Assembly (NCBI GenBank): GCA_028687585.1 | Contig: JAQTZV010000019.1 | Coordinates: forward strand, 1 to 38,558 | From: Desulfuromonadaceae bacterium | GTDB taxonomy: Bacteria > Desulfobacterota > Desulfuromonadia > Geobacterales > Pseudopelobacteraceae | DNA: 38,558 nucleotides | Direction of reading: 5' to 3' | In this document: positions 24,915 to 34,399 of the stretch, in pieces | Layout: the number at the start of each line of letters is the position of its first letter | Numbering within the stretch: the stretch's first letter is position 1 | Made by a program: the position numbers and the translations under genes | Notes under the pieces: model-generated | Databases searched by the model: none | What the model was told of the DNA's origin: nothing | Seen by the model: the letters and a program-made list of their open reading frames with translations, nothing else

Positions 24915-25982
24915 ATGAATCAACGTACCTTAGCAATAGTGACAATAAGCCTGTTATTGTTGGGAGGCTGTGCCGGCACTGATACGGCTGTCACGAAACA
25001 ACCGCCGGAAACTACCCTCAAAGCTGATAATTTGGGTTCATCTGCGGATAGGCCGGACAAACCGAAAAACATTACTAACGCCATTGTTGCTGTTGTCAAC
25101 GATGATATTATTACGTTGTATAATGTCAACCGGGAAGCAGAGTCAGCCCTCGCGGAGGCTGAAAAGAAAACCGTACTTACTGACACGGCAAAGAGCCGGA
25201 TACGCCGCATGGTACTTGATCACCTGGTTGAAAAGAAATTGACCGACCAAAAAATCAAGGAACTGAATATTAAGGTATCCGAGGAAGAAATCCGCCAGGC
25301 AATTGATGATGTGCGCAAGCAGAATAAAATTCCTTCGCAGGAAGCGCTGGTTGCTGCTCTCGCCGCGCAAGGTCTTTCTTTTGACCAGTATCGCACTCAG
25401 CTTCGGGAACAGATCGAAAAACTGAAACTGGTTAGCATGGAAGTTCGCGCCAAGGTCCATGTCGGCGAAGCCGAGATGCGGGACTATTACACCGCAAACC
25501 TACCTAAATACACTGAGGAAGAAAGCTTCCGCGCTCGCCACATTTTCTTTAAAACCGGAGAAAAAGCAACTTCGGAGGAAATTCTGCGCGCAAAAGTCAC
25601 CGCCACTGCCGTTCTTGCTGATGCCAAGGCGGGCAAAGATTTTGCCGAACTGGCAAAAAAATTCTCTGAAGACCCTGCAGCCCGCAAGGATGGTGGTAAT
25701 CTGGGGAGTTTCAAGAAAGGGGACATGCAGCCGGATCTGGAGAAGGCCATCCTCTCTCTGAAACCGGGCGAAATCAGCGACCTGGTCTCTACGCCGATCG
25801 GTTTTCATATCATTAAACTTGAAGCCAGAGTACCCGGCGCAACCAAACCCTTTGAGAGCGTCAAGGGGGATATAGAAGAAATCATTTATCGCAAAAAATC
25901 TGAAGAACGCTTCAGCCTATGGGCCAAGGAACTGCGCAGTAAAGCCAGTGTCGAAATCAAAGAGCTGGACGGCTTGTTGTAA
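24915..25982 (+). CDS. SurA-like parvulin isomerase lipoprotein
   Basis: Second envelope peptidyl-prolyl isomerase, of about 355 residues from ATG 24915. The longer open frame from 24858 would begin inside the hairpin and put the signal peptide in the middle. The signal peptide is MNQRTLAIVTISLLLLGGC with the lipobox LGGC (Cys19). The SurA N-terminal domain (about 50-195) has NAIVAVVNDDIITLYNVNRE, typical of SurA. One parvulin domain (about 205-310) has RARHIFFKTG, DGGNLGSFKKGDMQPDLEKA and LVSTPIGFHIIKLEAR. SurA of E. coli is soluble and has two parvulin domains; here there is one domain and a lipid anchor. It probably assists outer-membrane protein assembly. It ends at a strong bidirectional terminator. 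Confidence 0.92.
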   Translation: MNQRTLAIVTISLLLLGGCAGTDTAVTKQPPETTLKADNLGSSADRPDKPKNITNAIVAVVNDDIITLYNVNREAESALAEAEKKTVLTDTAKSRIRRMVLDHLVEKKLTDQKIKELNIKVSEEEIRQAIDDVRKQNKIPSQEALVAALAAQGLSFDQYRTQLREQIEKLKLVSMEVRAKVHVGEAEMRDYYTANLPKYTEEESFRARHIFFKTGEKATSEEILRAKVTATAVLADAKAGKDFAELAKKFSEDPAARKDGGNLGSFKKGDMQPDLEKAILSLKPGEISDLVSTPIGFHIIKLEARVPGATKPFESVKGDIEEIIYRKKSEERFSLWAKELRSKASVEIKELDGLL

Positions 25983-26013
25983 ATCCATATTGCATTAAAA
26001 ATCAGAACTGAAT

Positions 26014-26052
26014 AAAAACAGCCGCTCTCCTACGCAGGGAGCGGCTGTTTTT
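26014..26052. terminator. Bidirectional rho-independent terminator
   Basis: AAAAACAGCCGCTC on the left and GAGCGGCTGTTTTT on the right (ends 26014 and 26052) form a stem with A- and T-tracts at both feet. It sits between the convergent SurA-like gene and the receiver-like gene, serving both strands. Confidence 0.92.
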
Positions 26053-26072
26053 ATGGTGTTGATTTTATGTCG

Positions 26073-26813
26073 TCAATCCCTGCGGCGCAGATATCCTAAA
26101 AATTCATCACAGGTGAGTTGTTTTTTCCGTGTCAGATGTGCAATTTCACGGCTCAGGGCCTGTTTTTCTCCATCTTTCATGGATTCTTTCAACAGGGCAA
26201 ACAAGGGTGTGTTACTGCTGTACGGAACCAGGCGAAGTCGTTCCTGCAACTCGAATGCCGACATGTCTGATAACATCTGAGAGCAGAACATCACATAAAC
26301 CGGGTGGATTGAAGCAAGAGCCAGAGCTTCTTTGCCGGTGTACCCCTTAATTACTTCGAAACCTACAGCTTCTACCGCCTTGGAAAGCTTCTCTTCGCCG
26401 TTCCGGGACACAACCATTGATTGCAGGTCCCAGGTTTCAACATCTTCTGTCAGGCCATAGACAGCAAGTCGACTTTGTAAATACTGATCATCAATCGGAA
26501 GAGTAAAAAAACCGGCAACCGGAAATACCCCGCCAACTTTTCCCTTTTCACTTAAAAAAACTGGCAGCACAGGGATATTGCGGGTAGCAGGTGAGCTTTT
26601 AATTTTCAGCAGCACACCCCAACCATCGTCAGAGAACGGTGACACATCCAGAACAATTCCGAGCGGCCTTCCGGTGACAAGATTACTGTACTGCTCCAAT
26701 CGGCAGACATATCCACCGGTTTCAAGGTATGAAAAGAGTGTTTCTTCCCGCCCTTCTCCCGGTTGTACACCTAATATCCAGAGTTCCCTGCGAGGTTTCG
26801 TATTCTCTGCCAT
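26073..26813 (-). CDS. Protein with two degenerate response-regulator receiver domains
   Basis: A 246-residue protein of two CheY-like halves with no output domain. First half (about 8-125): RPLGIVLDVSPFSDDGWGVL has an Asp at 56 in the phosphoacceptor position, and NIPVLPVFLS follows as in receivers. However, the N-terminal acidic pair is replaced (ILGVQPGEG), and the usual K-P pair reads FFTLPID. Second half (about 130-246): VYVMFCSQMLSDMSAFEL is clearly receiver-like, but Cys-Ser occupies the Asp position. Phosphorylation of the second half is therefore unlikely, and the protein may be a binding or scaffold module. It lies 18 bases downstream of hldE and ends the heptose-gene series. The function is unknown. 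Confidence 0.75.
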   Translation of the reverse strand: MAENTKPRRELWILGVQPGEGREETLFSYLETGGYVCRLEQYSNLVTGRPLGIVLDVSPFSDDGWGVLLKIKSSPATRNIPVLPVFLSEKGKVGGVFPVAGFFTLPIDDQYLQSRLAVYGLTEDVETWDLQSMVVSRNGEEKLSKAVEAVGFEVIKGYTGKEALALASIHPVYVMFCSQMLSDMSAFELQERLRLVPYSSNTPLFALLKESMKDGEKQALSREIAHLTRKKQLTCDEFLGYLRRRD

Positions 26814-26831
26814 AGCCGCTCCTGTCGTGAG

Positions 26832-28307
26832 TCAAGACTCCGCCGAATATAGTTCCAAAATTCTCTCAATGATATTAGTTGTTGATTTACCATCAACAAA
26901 GGTGATTAATTCAACCCGTCCACCGTACGACTCCACTATTTCACGCCCGACGACACCATCCAGCGAATAATCCCCCCCCTTGGCCAGTATATGCGGCTTG
27001 AGGGCCGATATAAGCTCCAGAGGAGTATCTTCTTCAAAAATGATGACATAATCAATGCAATCAAGAGCCGCAAGCAGATGAGAACGCTCATCCTGATCAA
27101 TAAGTGGCCGCTTGGGTCCTTTAAGGCGGCGCACTGAAGCATCACTGTTGAGCCCGAGTATAAGCAGATCGCCAAGACTTCTTGCCTTTTGAAGATATTT
27201 CACATGCCCGGCATGCAGCAGATCAAAGCAGCCGTTGGTAAATACAATCCGTTTTCCCCTTTTTTTCTCCGCCTCTATCAGTGGATAAAGGACATCCAGA
27301 CTCTTTATTTTTGCATTGCTGTCCTTGTGGGAAAGTGAAACAGCATCAATTATTTCCTGCGGAGTAACAATGGAAGTTCCCAACTTGCCAACCGCAATGC
27401 CGGCGGCAACGTTAGCCAATCGCGCTGATTCAGCCACGCTGAAACCGGAGGCTATGCCTAATGCAAGAGCTGCCAGCACCGTATCGCCGGCGCCTGAAAC
27501 ATCAAATACTTCACGAGCCACAGTGGGGATGTGAACAATTTCACCACCCTTGGAAAAAAGTGACATCCCCTCTTCACTGCGGGTGATCAGCAGGTGCTGC
27601 AACCCGGTTGCATACATGATGACACCAGCGGCCTGTGTCAGAGAGACAGAATCTGTTATGGTAACTCCGGACGCTGCCTCGGCCTCCTTGCGGTTCGGTG
27701 TCAGTAGCGTTGCTCCGGCATAGCGGCGGTAATCAGTTCCCTTCGGGTCAACCAGAACAGGAATATCTGCCATGACAGCAGCTGATATCGCTGCAGCGAT
27801 TACCTTCGGAGTTAAAACCCCTTTATTGTAATCTGAAAGGACAATGATGTTATATTCATCGGCATGGGCAGCAACCCAGACGCAGAGCATCTGTTCAACG
27901 GCGACCGGCAACTCATCCCGCGACTCCCGATCAATCCGTACAATCTGCTGATTCGCTGCGACAACTCTCGTTTTACGGCTGGTACGGCGATCAGGATCCT
28001 GAAAAACTGCCTGGACGTCTATCTGATGGTGGCTGAATTGCCCCAGCAACTCCCGACCGTTCTGATCATCACCGACAACAGAACAGACCGAAACCTGTGC
28101 GCCGAGCGCCGCCAGATTATGTACAACATTGCCGGCGCCACCGAGACGCAGCTCCTCCCGGATAACGTCAACAATCTGTACCGGCGCTTCAGGTGAAATA
28201 CGCTCCGCCCTACCCCACAGGTACTCGTCAAGCATAAGATCGCCGATAACCAGGCAGCGGATTTCAGCACAATGGGCAAAAAGAGTTTCAACAGTCGTAC
28301 GTTCCAC
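26832..28307 (-). CDS. hldE: Bifunctional heptose-7-phosphate kinase / heptose-1-phosphate adenylyltransferase
   Basis: Two steps of ADP-glycero-manno-heptose synthesis for the LPS inner core. The N-terminal ribokinase-like domain (about 1-320) has VIGDLMLDEYLWG, LRLGGAGNVVHNLAALGA, and FDVSGAGDTVLAALALG with the catalytic Asp. The C-terminal nucleotidyltransferase domain (about 345-491) has IVFTNGCFDLLHAGHVKYLQ with the HxGH-type motif, and later GGDYSLDGVVGREIVESYGG and FVDGKSTTNIIERI. The 491-residue length fits the fused E. coli-type enzyme. The start is GTG 28307 with GGGGGAG very close upstream (two-base spacing). gmhA lies 96 bases upstream. The intervening phosphatase gmhB is not in this window. 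Confidence 0.96.
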   Translation of the reverse strand: MERTTVETLFAHCAEIRCLVIGDLMLDEYLWGRAERISPEAPVQIVDVIREELRLGGAGNVVHNLAALGAQVSVCSVVGDDQNGRELLGQFSHHQIDVQAVFQDPDRRTSRKTRVVAANQQIVRIDRESRDELPVAVEQMLCVWVAAHADEYNIIVLSDYNKGVLTPKVIAAAISAAVMADIPVLVDPKGTDYRRYAGATLLTPNRKEAEAASGVTITDSVSLTQAAGVIMYATGLQHLLITRSEEGMSLFSKGGEIVHIPTVAREVFDVSGAGDTVLAALALGIASGFSVAESARLANVAAGIAVGKLGTSIVTPQEIIDAVSLSHKDSNAKIKSLDVLYPLIEAEKKRGKRIVFTNGCFDLLHAGHVKYLQKARSLGDLLILGLNSDASVRRLKGPKRPLIDQDERSHLLAALDCIDYVIIFEEDTPLELISALKPHILAKGGDYSLDGVVGREIVESYGGRVELITFVDGKSTTNIIERILELYSAES

Positions 28308-28403
28308 AACTCCCCCTGGAAGCTACGCCATTTTAGATCAAAGATGCCATCAAGGCGGCGAGGATTGAGCCAACGAAGATGGGGCTTTGATATGGAATTG
28401 GCA

Positions 28404-28976
28404 TTATTTGGCAAACAACGTCTTTTCCAGCAAGTCACAGACAATGTGAATGATAGTGATATGCCCCTCCTGAACCCGCGGCGTATCGTCTGTCGGCACG
28501 ACCAACGCGAGGTCGCAGCACAGCCTGATGCTGCCCCCATCTTTGCCGAGCAGTCCAACCGTGCGGCACCCCTTTTCACGTGCCAGTTCCAGCGCCAGCT
28601 GAACATTGGGAGAATTACCACTGGTCGAAATCCCGACCACCAGGTCTCCCGCTACTGCCAACGCCTCAACTTGGCGCCGGAATACCTTGTCAAAACCATA
28701 ATCATTACCGATAGCGGTCAGGATTGAAGTATCAGTCGAGAGCGCTATTGCCGGCAATCCCCGCCGCTCCATCTTGAAGCGACCAACGATTTCTGCGACA
28801 AAATGCTGGGCATCGGCGGCCGAGCCGCCATTCCCCATTACCAGCAGTTTACCGCCCCGAGTGAACGTCTCCGCTAATATCGTCACCATTTCGGCTATCC
28901 GGGGTGCCAGATCCTGCTCGATCCGGGTAATGACGTCCCGATGAGCCGTTAATTGTGATGTGATTTCCGTTATCAT
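28404..28976 (-). CDS. gmhA: Sedoheptulose-7-phosphate isomerase
   Basis: Converts sedoheptulose 7-phosphate (a transketolase product) to glycero-manno-heptose 7-phosphate, the first step of LPS heptose synthesis. It is a SIS-domain protein of 190 residues. Motifs are VMGNGGSAADAQHFVAEIVG, AIALSTDTSILTAIGNDYGF, GISTSGNSPNVQLALELARE and VPTDDTPRVQEGHITIIHIV, with the active-site Glu and His. ATG 28976 is preceded by AGGAG at seven to eight bases. It lies between the glycosyltransferase gene (23-base gap) and hldE. Confidence 0.96.
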   Translation of the reverse strand: MITEITSQLTAHRDVITRIEQDLAPRIAEMVTILAETFTRGGKLLVMGNGGSAADAQHFVAEIVGRFKMERRGLPAIALSTDTSILTAIGNDYGFDKVFRRQVEALAVAGDLVVGISTSGNSPNVQLALELAREKGCRTVGLLGKDGGSIRLCCDLALVVPTDDTPRVQEGHITIIHIVCDLLEKTLFAK

Positions 28977-28999
28977 GGCAATGCTCCTGAGGGCGCCTG

Positions 29000-30037
29000 C
29001 TACTGAAATTGTGTTGGTACAAAACTGGTGAAAAGCACGTCGCCTGATATGGAGGCGTCAATGCCCGGAAAAAGAGCTTCGCTCCCCCCCCGTACCGCAA
29101 GCATATCAGGTGAAACAGTCCGCAGTGCCAAAATCTTCCGCTGAAGGTCTCGAAGTGGAAACAGGAAGGACAACGGGAGCAATTCTATAGCAGTATGCAG
29201 GCCATTCCATCCCATTTTTCTAAAATCAGAATATTGGCGACGATGCAGCAACAGTGAGAATCGATGTCCCTGGCGGGCACCATTCAAAATGGTGGCAACG
29301 GTGTCAGCGAGAGCACCCGTATCAGCATGCGGACCAAAATACACACAATAATGGCGGGCTATTCCCCACTGAGATGTGTACGCTGCACTGCTCTGCTGTA
29401 TCATCTCGTTTCTGCGTTGCACTGAACCGAACTGTTGGCCTGCAGAACAGGTCAAGCGACTGCGGCCGGTGATGCAGGTTCGATAGCCGGCGGCAGCGAC
29501 ACGCCGCACATACTCTCTCAGGCACCACTCGTCTCCGTCAAGACCATCATCAAACAGACCTGCCACCATACGCATTTCAGTACGAACCAGGAGTGTTGCA
29601 AAAGAGACGGTACAGCTTTCCATCACCGTACATCCCGGAACGAGATCCGGTATCTTTGGAGCATCGGCACCACAGAAAAGCGGTGAAACAATCCCTGCAC
29701 CGCTTGTTTCAGCCGCGTGTACCAGCATCTCCAGCCATCCGGCATGCACCATCACATGAGGTCGAACAATAACCGTATAATCGCTGTCGGACCGGGCAAG
29801 GCCGAGATTGATCGCAGCAACCAGCCCGATATTCCGTTCAGACTTGATAAACAGCCCCCGCTCCCCCAGTGGTTCAGAGAACTCCTCCAGCATGAGTTCC
29901 GTCTCACGGCTGCTGCCGTTATCAACGATGATCAGACGTATTTCAGGAGAGTGCGCGAGTATCGCGGCAAGACAGGCACGGGTTTCAAACGGGTTATTCC
30001 ATACAGGAACCAGAATATCAATAGTTGGGGAGATCAT
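29000..30037 (-). CDS. GT2-like glycosyltransferase lacking the usual DXD
   Basis: A 345-residue GT-A fold protein. It opens IDILVPVWNNPFETRACLAA, with RLIIVDNGSSRETELML (nucleotide-binding Asp) and SERNIGLVAAINLGLARSDS, all standard for the rhamnosyl/mannosyl-like GT2 family. Where relatives have the metal-binding N-x-D segment, this one has YTVIVRPHVMVHAGWLEMLV (RPH at 92-94). The later E-D/R motif reads DGDEWCLREYVRR. The missing acidic residue could mean altered metal use or loss of catalysis. The last ~100 residues are unassigned. It sits between mreB and gmhA, fitting an LPS or envelope glycan role. No clear ribosome site precedes ATG 30037. Confidence 0.82.
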   Translation of the reverse strand: MISPTIDILVPVWNNPFETRACLAAILAHSPEIRLIIVDNGSSRETELMLEEFSEPLGERGLFIKSERNIGLVAAINLGLARSDSDYTVIVRPHVMVHAGWLEMLVHAAETSGAGIVSPLFCGADAPKIPDLVPGCTVMESCTVSFATLLVRTEMRMVAGLFDDGLDGDEWCLREYVRRVAAAGYRTCITGRSRLTCSAGQQFGSVQRRNEMIQQSSAAYTSQWGIARHYCVYFGPHADTGALADTVATILNGARQGHRFSLLLHRRQYSDFRKMGWNGLHTAIELLPLSFLFPLRDLQRKILALRTVSPDMLAVRGGSEALFPGIDASISGDVLFTSFVPTQFQ

Positions 30038-30050
30038 AAGTAAGAAGAGG

Positions 30051-30115
30051 GTGTTTTGTCTTTTGAGTCACAGAGACCAAATCATCAGAATTCTCTGCAA
30101 CTCAAAAGGCAACAC
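30051..30115. repeat. Imperfect inverted repeat just after mreB
   Basis: The left arm (30051-30076) includes CTTTTGAGTCACAGAGA. The right arm (30091-30115) is its reverse complement with a two-base gap and a few mismatches (TCTCTGCAACTCAAAAG). The loop is about 14 bases. It begins two bases past the mreB stop on the minus strand and ends before the glycosyltransferase gene. It is a probable terminator or attenuator. The CACAGAGA word is shared with the dyad at 20524. Confidence 0.75.
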
Positions 30116-30116
30116 G

Positions 30117-31175
<1,059 letters not shown>

Positions 31176-31343
31176 TCAGTGATCATATCAAGTGGGTAAA
31201 ATGGCCAAAGATGATAACAGAGGAGCGGTATCTAATGCAAGAACGAATATGGTTTGGTCGAGTTCCGGTAGCATTACCAGCTGGAAATGGTATATACACA
31301 TATGGAACCCGCTTAATTTTATGCGGCAGGAGGATCCATCATC

Positions 31344-32549
31344 ATGAGCCTTGAGTCTCTCGGTAAATTAAAAATTGACAAGACGGTTTTTCAGCGCAGT
31401 ACTCGGAGCAAAAAACGCTGGGTAATCATAGCTGCAGCACTCCTGCTTGTTGTTGTCGCTGCGACCTGGGGTATTAAACGCAGAGGCGTCGCTATTGAAA
31501 CTGCGACGGTATCTCAGATATATCCGACACAAACTTTTACCCTGCTGAATGCGAGCGGTTACGTTGTCGCGCAGCGTAAGGCAGCAGTTGCTTCAAAAAT
31601 GACCGGGCGATTGGAGTGGATCGGCGTCCAGGAAGGAAGCCGCGTCATCAGCGGCCAGATTATTGCCCGATTGGAGAACCGCGACAGTGACACAGTGGTC
31701 AACCAGGGGATCGCTGCTCTTCAAAATGCCAAGGCAAATGTTGACCAGGCAAAGGCAGAGCTGGACGATGCCCGGCAAATCTACGAACGACTAACGGATT
31801 TGATCGGGCAGGGGATCATATCCCGGGCGGACTTTGACACAGCCGAATCACGCTACAAACGGGGCAAGGCGTCAGTCGCCGCAGCCGAAGCTGCGGTGCG
31901 TGTAACCGAGTCTTCTCTGCAGGGTGCGAGGGTTTCCTATGACTACTCGCTGATACGCGCTCCTTTCGACGCAGTTGTCCTGACCAAGAATGCCGATGTC
32001 GGAGACATCATCACCCCGCTTGGCTCAGCGGCAAATGCCAAGGCCGCCGTGGTAACCATCGCCGATCTCGCATCGTTACAGGTTGAGGCAGATGTCTCCG
32101 AATCTAACCTGGAAAAGGTCAAGGCTGGACAACCGTGCGAAATCACCCTGGATGCCCTGCCGCACTCCCGTTTCAGAGGAGTACTGCAGACCATTGTACC
32201 AACAGCCGACCGGACAAAGGCCTCTGTAATGGTAAAAGTCAGGTTTTTAGAGATCGATCACCGTATTCTTCCCGAGATGAGCGCCAAGATAGCCATCCTT
32301 TCCCGCCCGGCAACCGCACAGGATCAACAGGCAAAAACAGTTGTTAACCCGGCGGCACTAATCAGGGCAAACGGCAGGGATGCAGTATATCTGCTTGACA
32401 ATGGCCACGTCCGGGTCACACCGGTAACGGTTGGCCCACGTTTTGGTGATTTTACGGAGGTAAGCGGTGTAAAAGCGGGAGACAAAGTGGCATTACGCCC
32501 CCTGGACAAATTGAAGGACGGCAGAAAAATCAGCGTGGCGGAGAAATAG
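31344..32549 (+). CDS. Periplasmic adaptor (MacA/HlyD-type membrane fusion protein)
   Basis: A 401-residue inner-membrane-anchored adaptor linking an ABC transporter to the outer membrane or cell exterior. A basic N-terminus is followed by one transmembrane helix (about 26-43, WVIIAAALLLVVVAATWG). A split biotinyl-lipoyl domain (NASGYVVAQRKAAVASKMTG, and later VSYDYSLIRAPFDAVVLTKNADVGD) flanks a coiled-coil hairpin (about 125-205). C-terminal beta-barrel and membrane-proximal domains follow. ATG 31344 has AGGAGGA upstream. The ATPase gene begins at the base after its stop, so the four genes through 35566 form one operon. Confidence 0.92.
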   Translation: MSLESLGKLKIDKTVFQRSTRSKKRWVIIAAALLLVVVAATWGIKRRGVAIETATVSQIYPTQTFTLLNASGYVVAQRKAAVASKMTGRLEWIGVQEGSRVISGQIIARLENRDSDTVVNQGIAALQNAKANVDQAKAELDDARQIYERLTDLIGQGIISRADFDTAESRYKRGKASVAAAEAAVRVTESSLQGARVSYDYSLIRAPFDAVVLTKNADVGDIITPLGSAANAKAAVVTIADLASLQVEADVSESNLEKVKAGQPCEITLDALPHSRFRGVLQTIVPTADRTKASVMVKVRFLEIDHRILPEMSAKIAILSRPATAQDQQAKTVVNPAALIRANGRDAVYLLDNGHVRVTPVTVGPRFGDFTEVSGVKAGDKVALRPLDKLKDGRKISVAEK

Positions 32550-33236
32550 ATGACCACTGCGACCGACATCGTCACTATTACCAACGTGACCAAATCGTAC
32601 CGGCGCGGCGACCAGATCGTACCGGTGCTGGAGGATATCAGCTTCGGAATTCGCTCCGGCGAGTTCCTTGCACTGATGGGCCCGTCCGGATCCGGCAAGA
32701 GTACGCTGCTTAACCTGATTGCTGGAATCGACAAGGTCGACAGCGGCAGCATTACCATCAGCGACTGCGAGATTACAACCCTGAGCGAGTCAGAATTAGC
32801 GGGGTGGCGGGCCCTAAATGTCGGTTTCGTCTTCCAGTTTTATAACCTTATCCCGGTGCTTACCGCCTACGAAAATGTCGAACTGCCGTTGCTGCTCACC
32901 AGACTTTCCCGCCGGGAACGACGCGAGCACGTTGCAGCCGCCCTGGAAATAGTAAGCCTGTCCGATCGCATGGATCACCGCCCCTCCCAGCTTTCCGGCG
33001 GCCAGCAGCAGCGGGTGGCCATAGCACGGGCTATTGTGACTGACCCCACCATTCTGGTTGCAGACGAACCGACCGGGGATCTGGATCGTGTCTCCGCAGG
33101 AGAGATTTTATCCCTGATGGATAATCTGGTTCAGGATTTCCACAAGACCATCATCATGGTCACCCATGATCCGCGCGCCGCTGAAAAGGCCCATGTAATC
33201 CGGCACCTGGAAAAAGGGCTGCTTACGGACGGCTAG
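32550..33236 (+). CDS. ABC transporter ATP-binding protein (MacB/LolD type)
   Basis: A 228-residue ATPase driving the two permeases encoded next. Walker A is GPSGSGKST at residues 44-52, the Q-loop is [20 protein letters not shown], the signature is [14 protein letters not shown], Walker B is [14 protein letters not shown], and the switch His is in [18 protein letters not shown] after the Q-loop and DLD after Walker B are typical of the MacB/LolD/FtsE branch that works with FtsX-like permeases by mechanotransmission. It shares no spacer with the adaptor gene and is followed one base later by the first permease. Confidence 0.95.
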   Translation: MTTATDIVTITNVTKSYRRGDQIVPVLEDISFGIRSGEFLALMGPSGSGKSTLLNLIAGIDKVDSGSITISDCEITTLSESELAGWRALNVGFVFQFYNLIPVLTAYENVELPLLLTRLSRRERREHVAAALEIVSLSDRMDHRPSQLSGGQQQRVAIARAIVTDPTILVADEPTGDLDRVSAGEILSLMDNLVQDFHKTIIMVTHDPRAAEKAHVIRHLEKGLLTDG

Positions 33237-33237
33237 C

Positions 33238-34395
33238 ATGTTCATGGTAAAATACATACTGCGCAACGCCTTTCGCCACAAACTCCGTGCCCTGCTAACG
33301 ATAACCGGAGTGGCGATTGCCATCCTGGCCTTTGGACTCCTGCGCACGCTGGTCGGACTCTGGTATCTGGGCGTCGAGTCTTCCTCTTCCACCCGTCTGG
33401 TTTCCCGCAATGCCATTTCACTGACTTTTTCCCTGCCGATTTCATACAAAGAGCGCATCCGCCAGATTCCCGGAGTCACCAGAGTAGGCGCCATGAACTG
33501 GTTCGGCGGCATCTATATTTCAGAGAAGAATTTCTTTCCGAATTTCGCCATGGAGCCACAGGCCATGCTCGACCTTTATCCGGAATTTATCCTTTCACCG
33601 GAAGAGCAGAAGGGTTTTCTGTTGGACCGGCAGGGTGCTGTTGTCGGGCGCAAACTGGCAGCCAAGCAGGGGTGGAAACTTGGTGACCGGGTCGTCTTGA
33701 AAGGCACCATCTTTCCGGGGCAATGGGAATTCGTTATCCGGGGTATCTATCACGGAGCCCAGCGCAGCACCGACGAAACCCAGTTTTTCTTCAACTGGGA
33801 TTATTTGAATGAAACCCTCCGCCGCACCATCCCGCGACGCGCAGACCAGGTCGGGATCTACGTGGTTGGCGTATCCAACCCCGAAAAGGCCGCCGAAGTT
33901 GCGCAGGCAATCGACACCACGTTCAAAAACTCCCTCGCGGAAACTATGACCGAGACGGAAAAGGCCTTCCAGCTCAGCTTTGTTGCCATGACCGAAGCCA
34001 TCATGATTGCCATAAAAATTGTCTCATACGTGGTCATTGTCATCATCATGGTGGTGGAGGCCAACACCATGGCCATGACCGCCCGTGAGCGCATCTCAGA
34101 GTATGCCACCCTGAAAACGCTCGGCTTCCGGTGGCATCATATCGCTGGTGCAGTTTTCGGCGAGTCACTGTTCATTGCTGCCCTTGGCGGTATCGCCGGG
34201 ATTCTGGCAACCTTTCCCGCCGCCGGCGTGATTGAAAAAGAGCTCTCACAGTTTTTCCCCACTTTTCAGGTCACGACCACCACGATGATGCTGCAGCTGT
34301 CGGCTGCCATTCTGGTAGGCATCACGGCGTCGATTTTCCCCACCTGGCGTGCCGCAACAATCAGGATTGCCGACGGATTGCGGCGCATCGGATAA
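33238..34395 (+). CDS. FtsX/MacB-type ABC permease, first copy
   Basis: A 385-residue permease with the MacB/FtsX plan: one N-terminal transmembrane helix (about 15-38, LRALLTITGVAIAILAFGLL), a large periplasmic domain (about 40-255), then three C-terminal helices (about 258-285, 305-330 and 345-370). The C-terminal domain has MTARERISEYATLKTLGFRW, the usual coupling segment with ERxxEYxxLKxLG. The C-terminus reads AATIRIADGLRRIG. It follows the ATPase gene by one base and precedes the second permease by four. The transported substrate is not predictable. Confidence 0.92.
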   Translation: MFMVKYILRNAFRHKLRALLTITGVAIAILAFGLLRTLVGLWYLGVESSSSTRLVSRNAISLTFSLPISYKERIRQIPGVTRVGAMNWFGGIYISEKNFFPNFAMEPQAMLDLYPEFILSPEEQKGFLLDRQGAVVGRKLAAKQGWKLGDRVVLKGTIFPGQWEFVIRGIYHGAQRSTDETQFFFNWDYLNETLRRTIPRRADQVGIYVVGVSNPEKAAEVAQAIDTTFKNSLAETMTETEKAFQLSFVAMTEAIMIAIKIVSYVVIVIIMVVEANTMAMTARERISEYATLKTLGFRWHHIAGAVFGESLFIAALGGIAGILATFPAAGVIEKELSQFFPTFQVTTTTMMLQLSAAILVGITASIFPTWRAATIRIADGLRRIG

Positions 34396-34399
34396 CTGC

